Assembly (NCBI GenBank): GCA_947454135.1
Contig: CANGJI010000017.1
Span: 1 to 47,201, forward strand
Source of the DNA: Sphingomonadaceae bacterium
Lineage (GTDB): Bacteria > Pseudomonadota > Alphaproteobacteria > Sphingomonadales > Sphingomonadaceae
Length of the DNA: 47,201 bases
Reading direction: 5' to 3'
Below the pieces are notes generated by a model, which worked only from the letters and a program-made list of their open reading frames with translations, ran no database searches and was not told the origin of the DNA. Position numbers and translations under genes: made by a program. Below are positions 26,687-35,082 of this stretch, one piece after another (position 1 is the first letter of the stretch; each line of letters begins with the position of its first letter).

Positions 26687-27160
26687 ATGACGATAGAAAC
26701 CCCCGGCCTTGCCCGGCTCAGCATGAGCCTCCCCGCCGAACTGTTCCGCAAGCTCGACATGATGGTGACCGAGCGCCAGCTGCCCTCGCGCTCGCAGCTC
26801 ATGGCCGAACTGATCCGCCACGCGCTCGCCGCGCATGAGGCGTTCACCCGGCCTGACGAGATGCTCGCCGGCACGATCACACTCGTCTATCGCGGCGAGC
26901 GCGGCCGCGTCCGCCACCAGCTTGCGCAGACGCAGGCGCACTACCTCAAGGAAGTGATTTCCTCGCAGCACGTCTTCCTCGAAGACGACCAGTCACTCGA
27001 GGTGCTCCTCGTCCAGGGCCCCGCTGCCCGGCTCAAGGACCTGTCGGACGCGCTGCGCCGTGTGCGCGGGGTCCAGCAGCTCGAACTCGTCACCACCACC
27101 GCGCTCCTTCCCCAGCTCTACGAGCCGGAAACCGACGCGCCGCAGGGAGCCGCCGCATGA
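26687..27160 (+). CDS. NikR-like ribbon-helix-helix regulator lacking nickel ligands
   Basis: A 157-residue protein with an N-terminal ribbon-helix-helix domain (LARLSMSLPAELFRKLD, then SRSQLMAELIRHAL) and a C-terminal ACT-like domain as in NikR. An ungapped by-eye alignment with E. coli NikR gives His95 for His87, but Phe97 for His89, Ser103 for Cys95 and Ala84 for His76, so the high-affinity Ni(II) square-planar site is lost. The ATG at 26687 sits 6 bases after GAGAGGA. It overlaps the next gene (ATGA). A regulator inside the guanidine operon probably senses guanidine, an intermediate or nitrogen status instead of nickel. That role is inference. Confidence 0.82.
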   Translation: MTIETPGLARLSMSLPAELFRKLDMMVTERQLPSRSQLMAELIRHALAAHEAFTRPDEMLAGTITLVYRGERGRVRHQLAQTQAHYLKEVISSQHVFLEDDQSLEVLLVQGPAARLKDLSDALRRVRGVQQLELVTTTALLPQLYEPETDAPQGAAA

Positions 27161-27996
27161 CCACTGCGCCAACCGCGACTTTGGCGAACCCGAACGCCGC
27201 CCGCGACCATGCCCGCTCGATGGCCGGCACCGTCGTCGAGGCCATGCCCGTCCTTCCGCCGGTTGCCACCGACCTGCCCGCCGGCGTCTCCGCCTCCGAT
27301 CTTCTCTGGGAAGAAACCGTCGCCCCCGGCGGCTACGCAACGCGCCGCCTGCCGCGCGGGAGCCGCCTGCGCCTCGTCGACGTCAAGGGCGATGCCTGCG
27401 CTTCACTCCAGATCTTCAACGCCGAAATGCCGACCGAGCGCTACAGCTTTGCCGACACCGTGAAGATCCAGTGGAACGCCTACCTCGGCGCGGGCAAGCT
27501 TTTGCTCTCCGACATGGGCCGCGTGCTGATGAGCATCGCGGCAGACAGCACCGGCGGCACGCACGACACCTTCTCCGGCACCTCCAACGCCCACACCAAT
27601 GCCGCGAAGTACGGCGATGGGCGCAACAGCGGCCAGTTCCCCAACGGGCGCGACAGGTTTCTCCTCGGCGCGGCCAAGCACGGCCTCCAGCGCCGCGACA
27701 TCCACGCCGCCGTCACCTTGTTCAAGGGCGCCCGCATTGCCGATGACGGCACCATCCTGCCCGAGATCGGTCCCTTCGCGCCGGGCCGCGAGGTCGTCTT
27801 GCGGGCCGAGATGGATGTGATCGTGGTGATCGCCAACGTCCCCCACGTGCTCGATCCCCGGCCTGACTACTCCGTCACGCCGCTGCGCCTGACCGCCTGG
27901 CGCGGGCCGGTTGCCGCCGAGGACGATCCCATCCGCACCGCGACACCGGAGGGCCTGCGCGCCTTCCTCAACGTCGAAGACTACTACCGTCGCTAA
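27157..27996 (+). CDS. Carboxyguanidine deiminase subunit, long DUF1989 protein (urea carboxylase-associated protein 2)
   Basis: A 279-residue DUF1989 protein, formerly urea carboxylase-associated protein 2. With its smaller partner it is known in Pseudomonas to form a two-subunit carboxyguanidine deiminase (CgdAB) that turns carboxyguanidine into allophanate and ammonia. Features: SRLRLVDVKGDACASLQIFN, YLGAGKLLLSDMGRVL, THDTFSGTSNAH and EMDVIVVIANVPHVLDPR. It has SGTSN where the short partner has GGACSCESN, so the cysteine region is not shared. The ATG at 27157 overlaps the regulator stop. I do not decide which subunit is CgdA or CgdB. Confidence 0.87.
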   Translation: MTTAPTATLANPNAARDHARSMAGTVVEAMPVLPPVATDLPAGVSASDLLWEETVAPGGYATRRLPRGSRLRLVDVKGDACASLQIFNAEMPTERYSFADTVKIQWNAYLGAGKLLLSDMGRVLMSIAADSTGGTHDTFSGTSNAHTNAAKYGDGRNSGQFPNGRDRFLLGAAKHGLQRRDIHAAVTLFKGARIADDGTILPEIGPFAPGREVVLRAEMDVIVVIANVPHVLDPRPDYSVTPLRLTAWRGPVAAEDDPIRTATPEGLRAFLNVEDYYRR

Positions 27997-28023
27997 TTGG
28001 CGTCGCTGACCGGAGCCGAACCC

Positions 28024-28662
28024 ATGCAGAACCGCGATCCGCACCATGACGGCCTGCCCGATACCATCGTCCACGACGAGGTCGTCCCCGCCCGCGCGCC
28101 CTGGATCCATCACATCAAGAAGGGCCAGACCCTGCGCATCGTCGATCTCGAAGGGAACCAGGCGGTCGACTTCCTGCTCTACAGCGAGGCCGACGATACC
28201 GAGCGCTATTCGGCGCAGGATACCGTCGCCGCGCAAGGCAACCTGTTCCTGCGTACCGGCACGGTCCTTCGCTCGAACGAAGGCAGGCCGATGATGACCA
28301 TCGCCGGCACCACGGTCGAATATCACGATACCATAGGCGGCGCCTGCTCGTGCGAGAGCAACACGCTGCGCTATGGTCACCACACCAAGGCACAGCACGC
28401 CTGCGTCGAGAACTTCCTCGAGGCCAACCTCACTGAAGGCCGCGGCAAGCGCGACATTGTCGCCAACATCAACTTCTTCATGAACGTACCCGTCGAAGCG
28501 GACGGCGCGCTCGGCATCGTCGACGGCATCTCCGCCCCCGGTCTCACGGTCGATCTCAAGGCCGAGATGGACGTGATCGTCGTCGTCTCCAACTGCCCCC
28601 AGATCAACAATCCCTGCAACGGCTTCAACCCGACGCCCGTGCGCATGATCGTCGCGGCATGA
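28024..28662 (+). CDS. Carboxyguanidine deiminase subunit, short DUF1989 protein (urea carboxylase-associated protein 1)
   Basis: A 212-residue DUF1989 protein, the smaller subunit of the predicted carboxyguanidine deiminase. It shows QTLRIVDLEGNQAVDFLLY, a GGACSCESN motif with Cys108 and Cys110 that is probably part of the metal or active site, NINFFMNVPVE and EMDVIVVVSNCPQINNPCN. The ATG at 28024 follows GGAG at 28012-28015; an in-frame TTG at 27997 is less likely. Its stop overlaps the carboxylase start (ATGA), so deiminase and carboxylase are co-translated. Confidence 0.87.
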   Translation: MQNRDPHHDGLPDTIVHDEVVPARAPWIHHIKKGQTLRIVDLEGNQAVDFLLYSEADDTERYSAQDTVAAQGNLFLRTGTVLRSNEGRPMMTIAGTTVEYHDTIGGACSCESNTLRYGHHTKAQHACVENFLEANLTEGRGKRDIVANINFFMNVPVEADGALGIVDGISAPGLTVDLKAEMDVIVVVSNCPQINNPCNGFNPTPVRMIVAA

Positions 28663-31600
28663 GTTTCGACACCGTCCTCATTGCGAACCGGGGCGCCATC
28701 GCCACCCGGATCATCCGCACCCTGCGCCGGATGGGGCTGCGCTCGGTCGCGGTCTATTCGGAAGCCGACGCGGGTTCGCTTCATGTCTCGGAAGCCGATG
28801 TGGCGGTCTGCATCGGCGGCGCGCGCCCGTCCGAAAGCTACCTCAATACCGAAGCCATCCTCGCCGCCGCGAAGGCCACTGGCGCAGGCGCGATCCACCC
28901 CGGCTACGGATTCCTCGCCGAAAACACCGATTTTGCCGAAGCCTGCGCCGCGTCCGGGATCGTCTTCATCGGGCCGACGCCGGACAACATCCGCCAGTTC
29001 GGGCTCAAGCACAGCGCCCGCGCGCTCGCCAAGGCGCACGGCGTGCCGCTCGCCCCCGGCTCGGAGCTGCTGACCAGCGAAAAGGAAGCGCTCGCCGCCG
29101 CCAACGAGATCGGCTTCCCGGTCATGCTCAAGGCGACTGCGGGCGGCGGCGGCATCGGCATGCGAGTGTGCGAAACGCAGGCCGATGTGCAGGAAGGCTT
29201 CGCAACCGTCGCCCGCCTCGGCCAGAGCAATTTCGGCGATGCCGGCGTCTTCCTCGAACGCTACGTGCGCCGCGCGCGCCATGTCGAAGTGCAGATCTTC
29301 GGCGACGGCGAAGGCCGCGTTGTTGCGCTGGGCGAACGCGATTGCTCGCTTCAGCGCCGCAATCAGAAGGTCGTCGAGGAAGCCCCGGCACCGCTGCTTC
29401 CCGAGCACGTGCGGCAGGATCTCTACGCCGCCGCGATCCGCCTTGGCGAGGCTGCACGCTATCGCTCTGCCGGCACGGTCGAGTTCCTCTACGATGCCGA
29501 GCGGCAGCAGTTCTATTTCCTCGAAATGAACACCCGCCTGCAAGTCGAGCATGGCGTGACCGAAATGGTCATGGGCCTCGATCTCGTCGAATGGATGGTG
29601 CGCGGCGGCGCGGGCGATTTCAGCTTCCTCGATGGTGCGCCAGGCACGCCCAAGGGCCATTCGGTGCAGGTCCGCCTCTATGCCGAAGACCCTGCGCTCG
29701 ATTACCGACCCACCTCCGGCACACTCACTGCGGTAGACTTCCCGGCGGACATCCGCACCGAAACCTGGGTCATGGCCGGCAGCGAAGTCAGCGCGTGGTA
29801 CGATCCCATGCTCGCCAAGCTGATCGTCCACGCGCCTACGCGGAAGGAAGCCGTCACCGCGATGCAGGCGGCGCTCGGAGAAACGCGCGTCGACGGCATC
29901 GAGACCAACTTGCGCTGGCTGCGCGACGTCGTGCGCATGCCCGCCTTCACCAGCGGCGAGGTGTCGACCCGCGTTCTCGATAGCATCCCCTACACCCCGC
30001 GCAGCGTCCGCGTGGTCAGCGGCGGCACGGCCACCACAGTGCAGGACTGGCCGGGCCGCCAGCGCCTCTGGGCGGTCGGCGTGCCGCCCTCGGGGCCGAT
30101 GGACGATCAGTCGTTCCGCCTCGGCAACCGGCTGCTCGGCAATGCCGAAGGCACGGCGGGCCTCGAACTCACCCACTCCGGCCCCACCCTCGCCTTCACC
30201 GCTCCGGCAAGGATTGCGCTCACCGGCGCAGACTTCGGCGCCACGCTCGATGGTATGCCGGTCGCACGGGGGCAGGTCATCGCCGTCGCTGCCGGCCAGA
30301 CCCTCGCTCTCGGCCGCGCGCGTGGCGGCGGCATGCGGGGCTATCTGCTTTTCGCGGGCGGGCTCGATATCGCGCCCTATCTCGGCAGCCGCAGCACGTT
30401 CGAACTCGGCCAATTCGGCGGACACGCCGCGCGCCGCCTGGTTGCGGGCGATGTCCTCCACCTCGGAGACGAGCCCGCCGAGGCTCCGCTCTCCGCCACC
30501 GCACTCCCGCCGCTTGGCGCCGAATGGACCTTGCGCGTCCTCTACGGGCCCCACGGCGCGCCCGATTTCTTTACGTCAGACGATATCGCGATGGTGGTCG
30601 GCGCCGAATGGCAAGTCCACTACAACTCCAACCGCACCGGCGTGCGCCTCATCGGCCCCAAGCCGCATTGGGCAAGGAAGGACGGCGGCGAAGCGGGTCT
30701 CCACCCCTCGAACATCCACGACAACCCCTACGCCATCGGCGCGGTCGATTTCACCGGCGACATGCCGATCATTCTCGGCCCGGATGGGCCGTCGCTCGGC
30801 GGGTTCGTCTGCCCGTTCGTGGTGATCGCGGCGGATCGCTGGAAGCTGGGCCAGCTTGTTCCCGGCGACCGCCTGCGCTTCGCCCCCGTGACCATCGCCG
30901 ATGCCGCCGCCGCAGACGCCGACCAGCAGCGCCTGCTGGCACAGGGCACGCTGCCCGGCCCGGTTCCTGACCGCCCGATCGCGCATCTCTCGCCGATCCT
31001 TGCCGAAATACCCGAGGCAGTTCCTGTTGATGGAGCAGGGGGCCGCCCCCGCACGATCTACCGCCAGCAGGGGGACCGCAACATCCTCGTCGAATACGGC
31101 CCGATCGTGCTCGACATCGAACTGCGCATCCGCGTCCACGCGCTGATGGCCGAGCTGGAACAGCAGGCCCTGCCCGGCGTCATCGACATCGTCCCCGGCA
31201 TCCGCTCGCTGCAATTGCACTTCGACGGCACACGGCTCGATCAGGCAACCGCACTCGCCGCGCTGATCGCCGCCGAAGAGCGCCTCGGCGATCTGGCCGA
31301 TTTCACCATCCCCTCGCGCGTCGTCCATCTGCCGCTGTCATGGCGCGATCCCGCCACGCTGGAGACGATCCAGAAGTACATGGGCGCCGTCCGCGACGAT
31401 GCGCCGTGGTGCCCGGACAACATCGAGTTCATCCGCCGCATCAATGGCCTGCCCGATGTTGCCGCCGTCGAGAACCTCATTTTCGAGGCCAACTACCTCG
31501 TCATGGGTCTCGGCGATGTCTACCTCGGTGCGCCCGTCGCGACGCCGGTCGATCCGCGCCACCGCCTCGTCACCACGAAGTACAACCCGGCGCGCACCTG

Positions 31601-32273
31601 GACCCCGCCGAATGTCGTCGGCATCGGCGGCGCCTACATGTGCATCTACGGGATGGAAGGCCCCGGCGGCTACCAGCTGTTCGGGCGCACCGTGCAAGTG
31701 TGGAACACCTACAAGCAGACCGACGCCTTCATCGAGGGCAAACCCTGGCTGCTGCGCTTCTTCGACCAGATCCGCTTCTACCCCGTCAGCGCCGAAGAAC
31801 TTGCCGAATGGCGGCGCGATTTCCCGGCTGGCCGCCGCTCGCTGCGCATCGAACCAAGCGAGTTCCGCCTCGCCGATTACCGCGCCTACCTCGCCGACAA
31901 TGCGGAGGCCATCACCGCCTTTGAAGCCAACCGCAAGGCCGCCTTCGATGCCGAGCGCGCCGATTGGGAACGCCGCGGCGAGTTTGATCGCGTTGGCGCG
32001 CTCACGGAAGCCGAGACGCCCGCCGCCGCGCTCACCGTGGTGCCCGATGGCACCGATCTCGTCGAGGCGCCGTTTGGCGGGAGCGTGTGGAAGCTGCTCG
32101 TTTCCGCCGGTGATGCCGTGAAGGCGGGCGATACCATCGCGGTGATCGAGGCGATGAAGATGGAGTGCCCGGTCGAAAGCCCCGGCACAGGCACGATCGA
32201 AGCGCTCTACATCAAGGAGAAGCAATCGCTTCAGCCCGGCTCGCCGATGCTTGCGCTGCGGAGGACAGCATGA
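28659..32273 (+). CDS. Biotin-dependent guanidine carboxylase (annotated historically as urea carboxylase)
   Basis: A 1204-residue three-domain enzyme. Residues 1 to about 450 form an ATP-grasp biotin carboxylase (GPTPDNIRQFG, GGGGIGM, EMNTRLQVEHGVTE). Residues from about 460 to 1060 form the KipI/KipA-like carboxyltransferase (QDWPGRQRLWAVGVPPSGPMD, HPSNIHDNPYAIG, LGPDGPSLGG). The C-terminus is a biotin carrier domain with Lys1167 in EAMKMECP. It carboxylates guanidine to carboxyguanidine (or urea to allophanate) with ATP and bicarbonate. The accompanying deiminase genes argue for guanidine, because a true urea carboxylase would not need them. The discriminating carboxyltransferase residue needs an alignment I cannot make. 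Confidence 0.92.
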   Translation: MSFDTVLIANRGAIATRIIRTLRRMGLRSVAVYSEADAGSLHVSEADVAVCIGGARPSESYLNTEAILAAAKATGAGAIHPGYGFLAENTDFAEACAASGIVFIGPTPDNIRQFGLKHSARALAKAHGVPLAPGSELLTSEKEALAAANEIGFPVMLKATAGGGGIGMRVCETQADVQEGFATVARLGQSNFGDAGVFLERYVRRARHVEVQIFGDGEGRVVALGERDCSLQRRNQKVVEEAPAPLLPEHVRQDLYAAAIRLGEAARYRSAGTVEFLYDAERQQFYFLEMNTRLQVEHGVTEMVMGLDLVEWMVRGGAGDFSFLDGAPGTPKGHSVQVRLYAEDPALDYRPTSGTLTAVDFPADIRTETWVMAGSEVSAWYDPMLAKLIVHAPTRKEAVTAMQAALGETRVDGIETNLRWLRDVVRMPAFTSGEVSTRVLDSIPYTPRSVRVVSGGTATTVQDWPGRQRLWAVGVPPSGPMDDQSFRLGNRLLGNAEGTAGLELTHSGPTLAFTAPARIALTGADFGATLDGMPVARGQVIAVAAGQTLALGRARGGGMRGYLLFAGGLDIAPYLGSRSTFELGQFGGHAARRLVAGDVLHLGDEPAEAPLSATALPPLGAEWTLRVLYGPHGAPDFFTSDDIAMVVGAEWQVHYNSNRTGVRLIGPKPHWARKDGGEAGLHPSNIHDNPYAIGAVDFTGDMPIILGPDGPSLGGFVCPFVVIAADRWKLGQLVPGDRLRFAPVTIADAAAADADQQRLLAQGTLPGPVPDRPIAHLSPILAEIPEAVPVDGAGGRPRTIYRQQGDRNILVEYGPIVLDIELRIRVHALMAELEQQALPGVIDIVPGIRSLQLHFDGTRLDQATALAALIAAEERLGDLADFTIPSRVVHLPLSWRDPATLETIQKYMGAVRDDAPWCPDNIEFIRRINGLPDVAAVENLIFEANYLVMGLGDVYLGAPVATPVDPRHRLVTTKYNPARTWTPPNVVGIGGAYMCIYGMEGPGGYQLFGRTVQVWNTYKQTDAFIEGKPWLLRFFDQIRFYPVSAEELAEWRRDFPAGRRSLRIEPSEFRLADYRAYLADNAEAITAFEANRKAAFDAERADWERRGEFDRVGALTEAETPAAALTVVPDGTDLVEAPFGGSVWKLLVSAGDAVKAGDTIAVIEAMKMECPVESPGTGTIEALYIKEKQSLQPGSPMLALRRTA

Positions 32274-34021
32274 ACGCTTCCGAAATCGCCGCAGCGGTCC
32301 AATCAGGCGCCACGACTGCCGTGGCACAGGCGGAAGCCGCCCTCGCGCGGATCGCCGCCTACGACGCCGTCCAGCCCCAGATCTGGATCAGCCGCGCGAG
32401 CGCCGAGCAGGTGCTGGCCGCCGCGCGCGCCGTCGATGCAAGGATCGCGGCAGGCGAAAAGCTGCCTCTCGCCGGCGTCCCCTATGCGGCGAAGGACAAT
32501 ATCGACGTCGCCGGCTTCGAGACAACCGCCGCCTGCCCCGCTTTCGCCTACAGCCCTGAAGCCAGCGCCACCGTCACGGCGCGTCTCGCCGCAGCGGGGG
32601 CAATCTGCATGGGCAAGACGAACCTTGACCAGTTCGCCACCGGCCTTGTCGGCGTACGCAGCCCCTATGGCATCCCGCGCAACGCGTTCAACCGCGCCTA
32701 TGTCAGCGGCGGATCAAGCTCGGGCTCGGCCGTGGCCGTCGCGGCGGGCCTCGTGCCGATTGCGCTTGGCACCGATACGGCTGGCTCCGGCCGCGTTCCC
32801 GCCGCGTTCAACCACCTCATCGGCTTCAAGCCCACCAAGGGCCGCTGGAGCAACGCGGGCGTTGTTCCGGCTTGCCGCTCGATCGACTGCGTCACCGTCT
32901 TTGCGCATACCACTGCCGATGCGGGCCTCGTCGACATCGTCCTTGCCCGCTTCGACCCCGCCGATCCCTGGTCGAAACCGCTGGCCGACCGCACCCTGAC
33001 GCCCACCCGCATCGGCGTTCCCCAGCGCCACCAGCGCCAATGGTTTGGCGACGCGGAATCCGAATATCTCTACGACCGTGCGCTCGATCACCTCGCCAGC
33101 ATTGCCGAACTCGTCGAGATCGACATCGCCCCGCTGCAGGAAGCCGCCCAGCTACTCTACGGCGGCCCGTGGGTTGCAGAGCGCACGGCGGCCATGGCTG
33201 ACATCCTGCGGACCAATCCCGATGCCGTGGACAGAACCGTGCGCACCGTGGTCGAGGCCGGATGGGACAAGTCCGCGGTCGAGACATTCCAGGGCATCTA
33301 CCGGCTTGCCGAACTGAAGCGCCATGCCGACCTCATGTGGGGCGCTATCGACGCGCTGGCCTTCCCCACCACCGGCACGACCTACCGCGTCGCCGAACTG
33401 GCCGCCGCGCCCATCGCGCTCAACAGCAATCTCGGCGCCTACACGAACTTCGTGAACCTGCTCGACATGGCCGCGCTGGCCGTGCCCGCAGGCGCTCGCC
33501 ACAACGCAACTGGTTTCGGCATCACGCTGATCGCCCCCGCCGATACCGACCGCGCGCTGCTCGAACTGGCCGATGCCTACCTTGCCAAGGCCGATCTCGC
33601 CCCGCCGCCCCCACTCGATCTTGAGGGACATATGCAGACCGTGAAACTAGCCGTCGTCGGCGCCCACCTCAAGGATATGCCGCTGCATTGGCAGCTCACC
33701 TCGCGCGAGGCGAAGTTCCTCGGGGCCACGCACACCGCGCCGACCTACCGGCTCTACGCCATGGCCGACAGCGTGCCGCCCAAGCCCGCTCTCGTTCACA
33801 GCACTCAAGGCGCCGCCATCGCGGTCGAAGTCTATGAACTGGGCGTCGCCGAATTCGGCAGTTTCACCGTCGAAGTCCCCGCACCGCTCGCCATCGGCAC
33901 GGTCACGCTGGCTGACGGCACCAGCGTGAAAGGCTTCGTCGCCGAGCCCCGCGCGCTCATCGGCGCCGAAGACATCACCCACCTCGGCGGCTGGCGCGCC
34001 TATATCGCGCAGAAGAACTGA
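32270..34021 (+). CDS. atzF: Allophanate hydrolase (amidase signature family)
   Basis: A 583-residue amidase-signature enzyme that splits allophanate into ammonia and CO2. The catalytic Lys75 is in YAAKDNIDVAG, the cis-Ser is in GGSSSGS (residues 147-153) and Ser173 is in DTAGSGR. The C-terminal domain of about 120 residues (VVGAHLKDMPLHWQL, FLGATHTAPTYRLYAM) is the AtzF/DUR1-type extra domain, so the protein is full length. The ATG at 32270 overlaps the carboxylase stop (ATGA). It finishes guanidine breakdown: guanidine, carboxyguanidine, allophanate, then ammonia. The symbol follows the AtzF family; DUR1-type names are equivalent. Confidence 0.93.
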   Translation: MNASEIAAAVQSGATTAVAQAEAALARIAAYDAVQPQIWISRASAEQVLAAARAVDARIAAGEKLPLAGVPYAAKDNIDVAGFETTAACPAFAYSPEASATVTARLAAAGAICMGKTNLDQFATGLVGVRSPYGIPRNAFNRAYVSGGSSSGSAVAVAAGLVPIALGTDTAGSGRVPAAFNHLIGFKPTKGRWSNAGVVPACRSIDCVTVFAHTTADAGLVDIVLARFDPADPWSKPLADRTLTPTRIGVPQRHQRQWFGDAESEYLYDRALDHLASIAELVEIDIAPLQEAAQLLYGGPWVAERTAAMADILRTNPDAVDRTVRTVVEAGWDKSAVETFQGIYRLAELKRHADLMWGAIDALAFPTTGTTYRVAELAAAPIALNSNLGAYTNFVNLLDMAALAVPAGARHNATGFGITLIAPADTDRALLELADAYLAKADLAPPPPLDLEGHMQTVKLAVVGAHLKDMPLHWQLTSREAKFLGATHTAPTYRLYAMADSVPPKPALVHSTQGAAIAVEVYELGVAEFGSFTVEVPAPLAIGTVTLADGTSVKGFVAEPRALIGAEDITHLGGWRAYIAQKN

Positions 34022-34033
34022 AGGAGCACCCGC

Positions 34034-34966
34034 ATGCCCTCGCTCAAGGCCCTGCTTATCGCCGCCGCTGCACTGGCCCCCTTCGCCACCCATGCCGAGG
34101 CACCCAAGCCAAAGGTCCAGGTCGTCCCCGGCTTCGCGGACTTCCTCGCCATCGATGGCGATACCGTCTGGGCCACCAACAAGGGCCGCGTCGAGCAGTG
34201 GTCCATCAAGGGCAAGAAGGCGGAAACGCCCATGGGCCGCCCCTGCGGCGGCATGAGTGTAGAGTTCGGCTCGCTCTGGGTCGCCGATTGCCCCGAGGCC
34301 GCGGTCAAGCGCATCGACATCAGGACCGGAAAGCTGCTCGCCGCAATTTCCTCCGGCATTGCCAACAACCTTGAGGGCGAGCTCAACACCGTCACCGGCG
34401 CCGGCTCGGTGTGGATCGGCAGCGAAGCGAGCGGCAAGATCGCCCGCATCGATCCCGCGACCAACAAGATCGTCGCCTCGATTCCGGTCGCCCCCGGATC
34501 ATGGTATCTCACATACGGTCTCGGCGCGCTCTGGGCGGTCAGCGGCAAGGAGCAACTCCTCAGCCGCATCGATCCCGCCACCAACACCGTCACCGGCACG
34601 GTCGCGCTCGGCAAGACGCCGGGCTTTCTCGTCGCGGGCGAAGGCGCGGTCTGGGTGCAGGAACAGGGTGACGGCACCGTCGCGCGCATTGATCCGGCCA
34701 CAATGACCGTCATCGCCCGCATCAAGGTGGGAGACAACCTCAAGTGGGGCGACATCGACACCGGCGGCGGCAAGGTCTGGCTGCGCACCACCGATGATCA
34801 GGAATTCGTGGTGATCGACGCCGCCACGAACGCGATCCTGACCCGCGTGGGCAAGCCGTCTGGCAGCGGCGCCCTGCGCTGGACCCCCAAGGGTGTGTGG
34901 ACATCTGCGCATGACATCCACACGCTGACGTGGTGGCCGTCTGGCAGCGAAGTGGCCAAGCCATAA
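34034..34966 (+). CDS. Exported beta-propeller protein (YncE/Vgb-like)
   Basis: A 310-residue exported protein. Signal peptide residues 1-22 end THAE. The rest consists of repeated blades with the pattern VARIDPAT followed by a V-x-x-x-I strand and SVWIGSEASGKIARIDPATN-type strands, giving about six to seven blades as in YncE or virginiamycin B lyase-like proteins. No catalytic residues can be assigned. AAGGAGC precedes the ATG 12 bases after the allophanate hydrolase stop, so it belongs to the operon. A periplasmic propeller is not part of the known guanidine pathway; it might act with the binding protein or as a lactonase/lyase-like enzyme. Function unknown. Confidence 0.8.
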   Translation: MPSLKALLIAAAALAPFATHAEAPKPKVQVVPGFADFLAIDGDTVWATNKGRVEQWSIKGKKAETPMGRPCGGMSVEFGSLWVADCPEAAVKRIDIRTGKLLAAISSGIANNLEGELNTVTGAGSVWIGSEASGKIARIDPATNKIVASIPVAPGSWYLTYGLGALWAVSGKEQLLSRIDPATNTVTGTVALGKTPGFLVAGEGAVWVQEQGDGTVARIDPATMTVIARIKVGDNLKWGDIDTGGGKVWLRTTDDQEFVVIDAATNAILTRVGKPSGSGALRWTPKGVWTSAHDIHTLTWWPSGSEVAKP

Positions 34967-34982
34967 GCGGCGCGTAGCGACC

Positions 34983-35052
34983 TCTGGATCCCCGCCTGCG
35001 CGGGGCGATTGTCACGAGTTGTTCGTCATCCCCGCGAAGGCGGGGATCCAGA
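34983..35052. repeat. REP-like inverted repeat between convergent genes
   Basis: Two 23-bp arms (34983-35005 and 35030-35052) are inverted copies with one mismatch. Each arm starts TCTGGATCCCCGCC and ends in a smaller CCCCGC/GCGGGG palindrome. It lies in the 116-bp gap between the convergent propeller and sterol-desaturase genes, where it could end transcription from both sides. Units of this kind are scattered in many alphaproteobacterial genomes, by general knowledge; only this pair is in the window. Confidence 0.75.
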
Positions 35053-35082
35053 GCGGCCAGCCACAGCCACCGGCAAACACCC

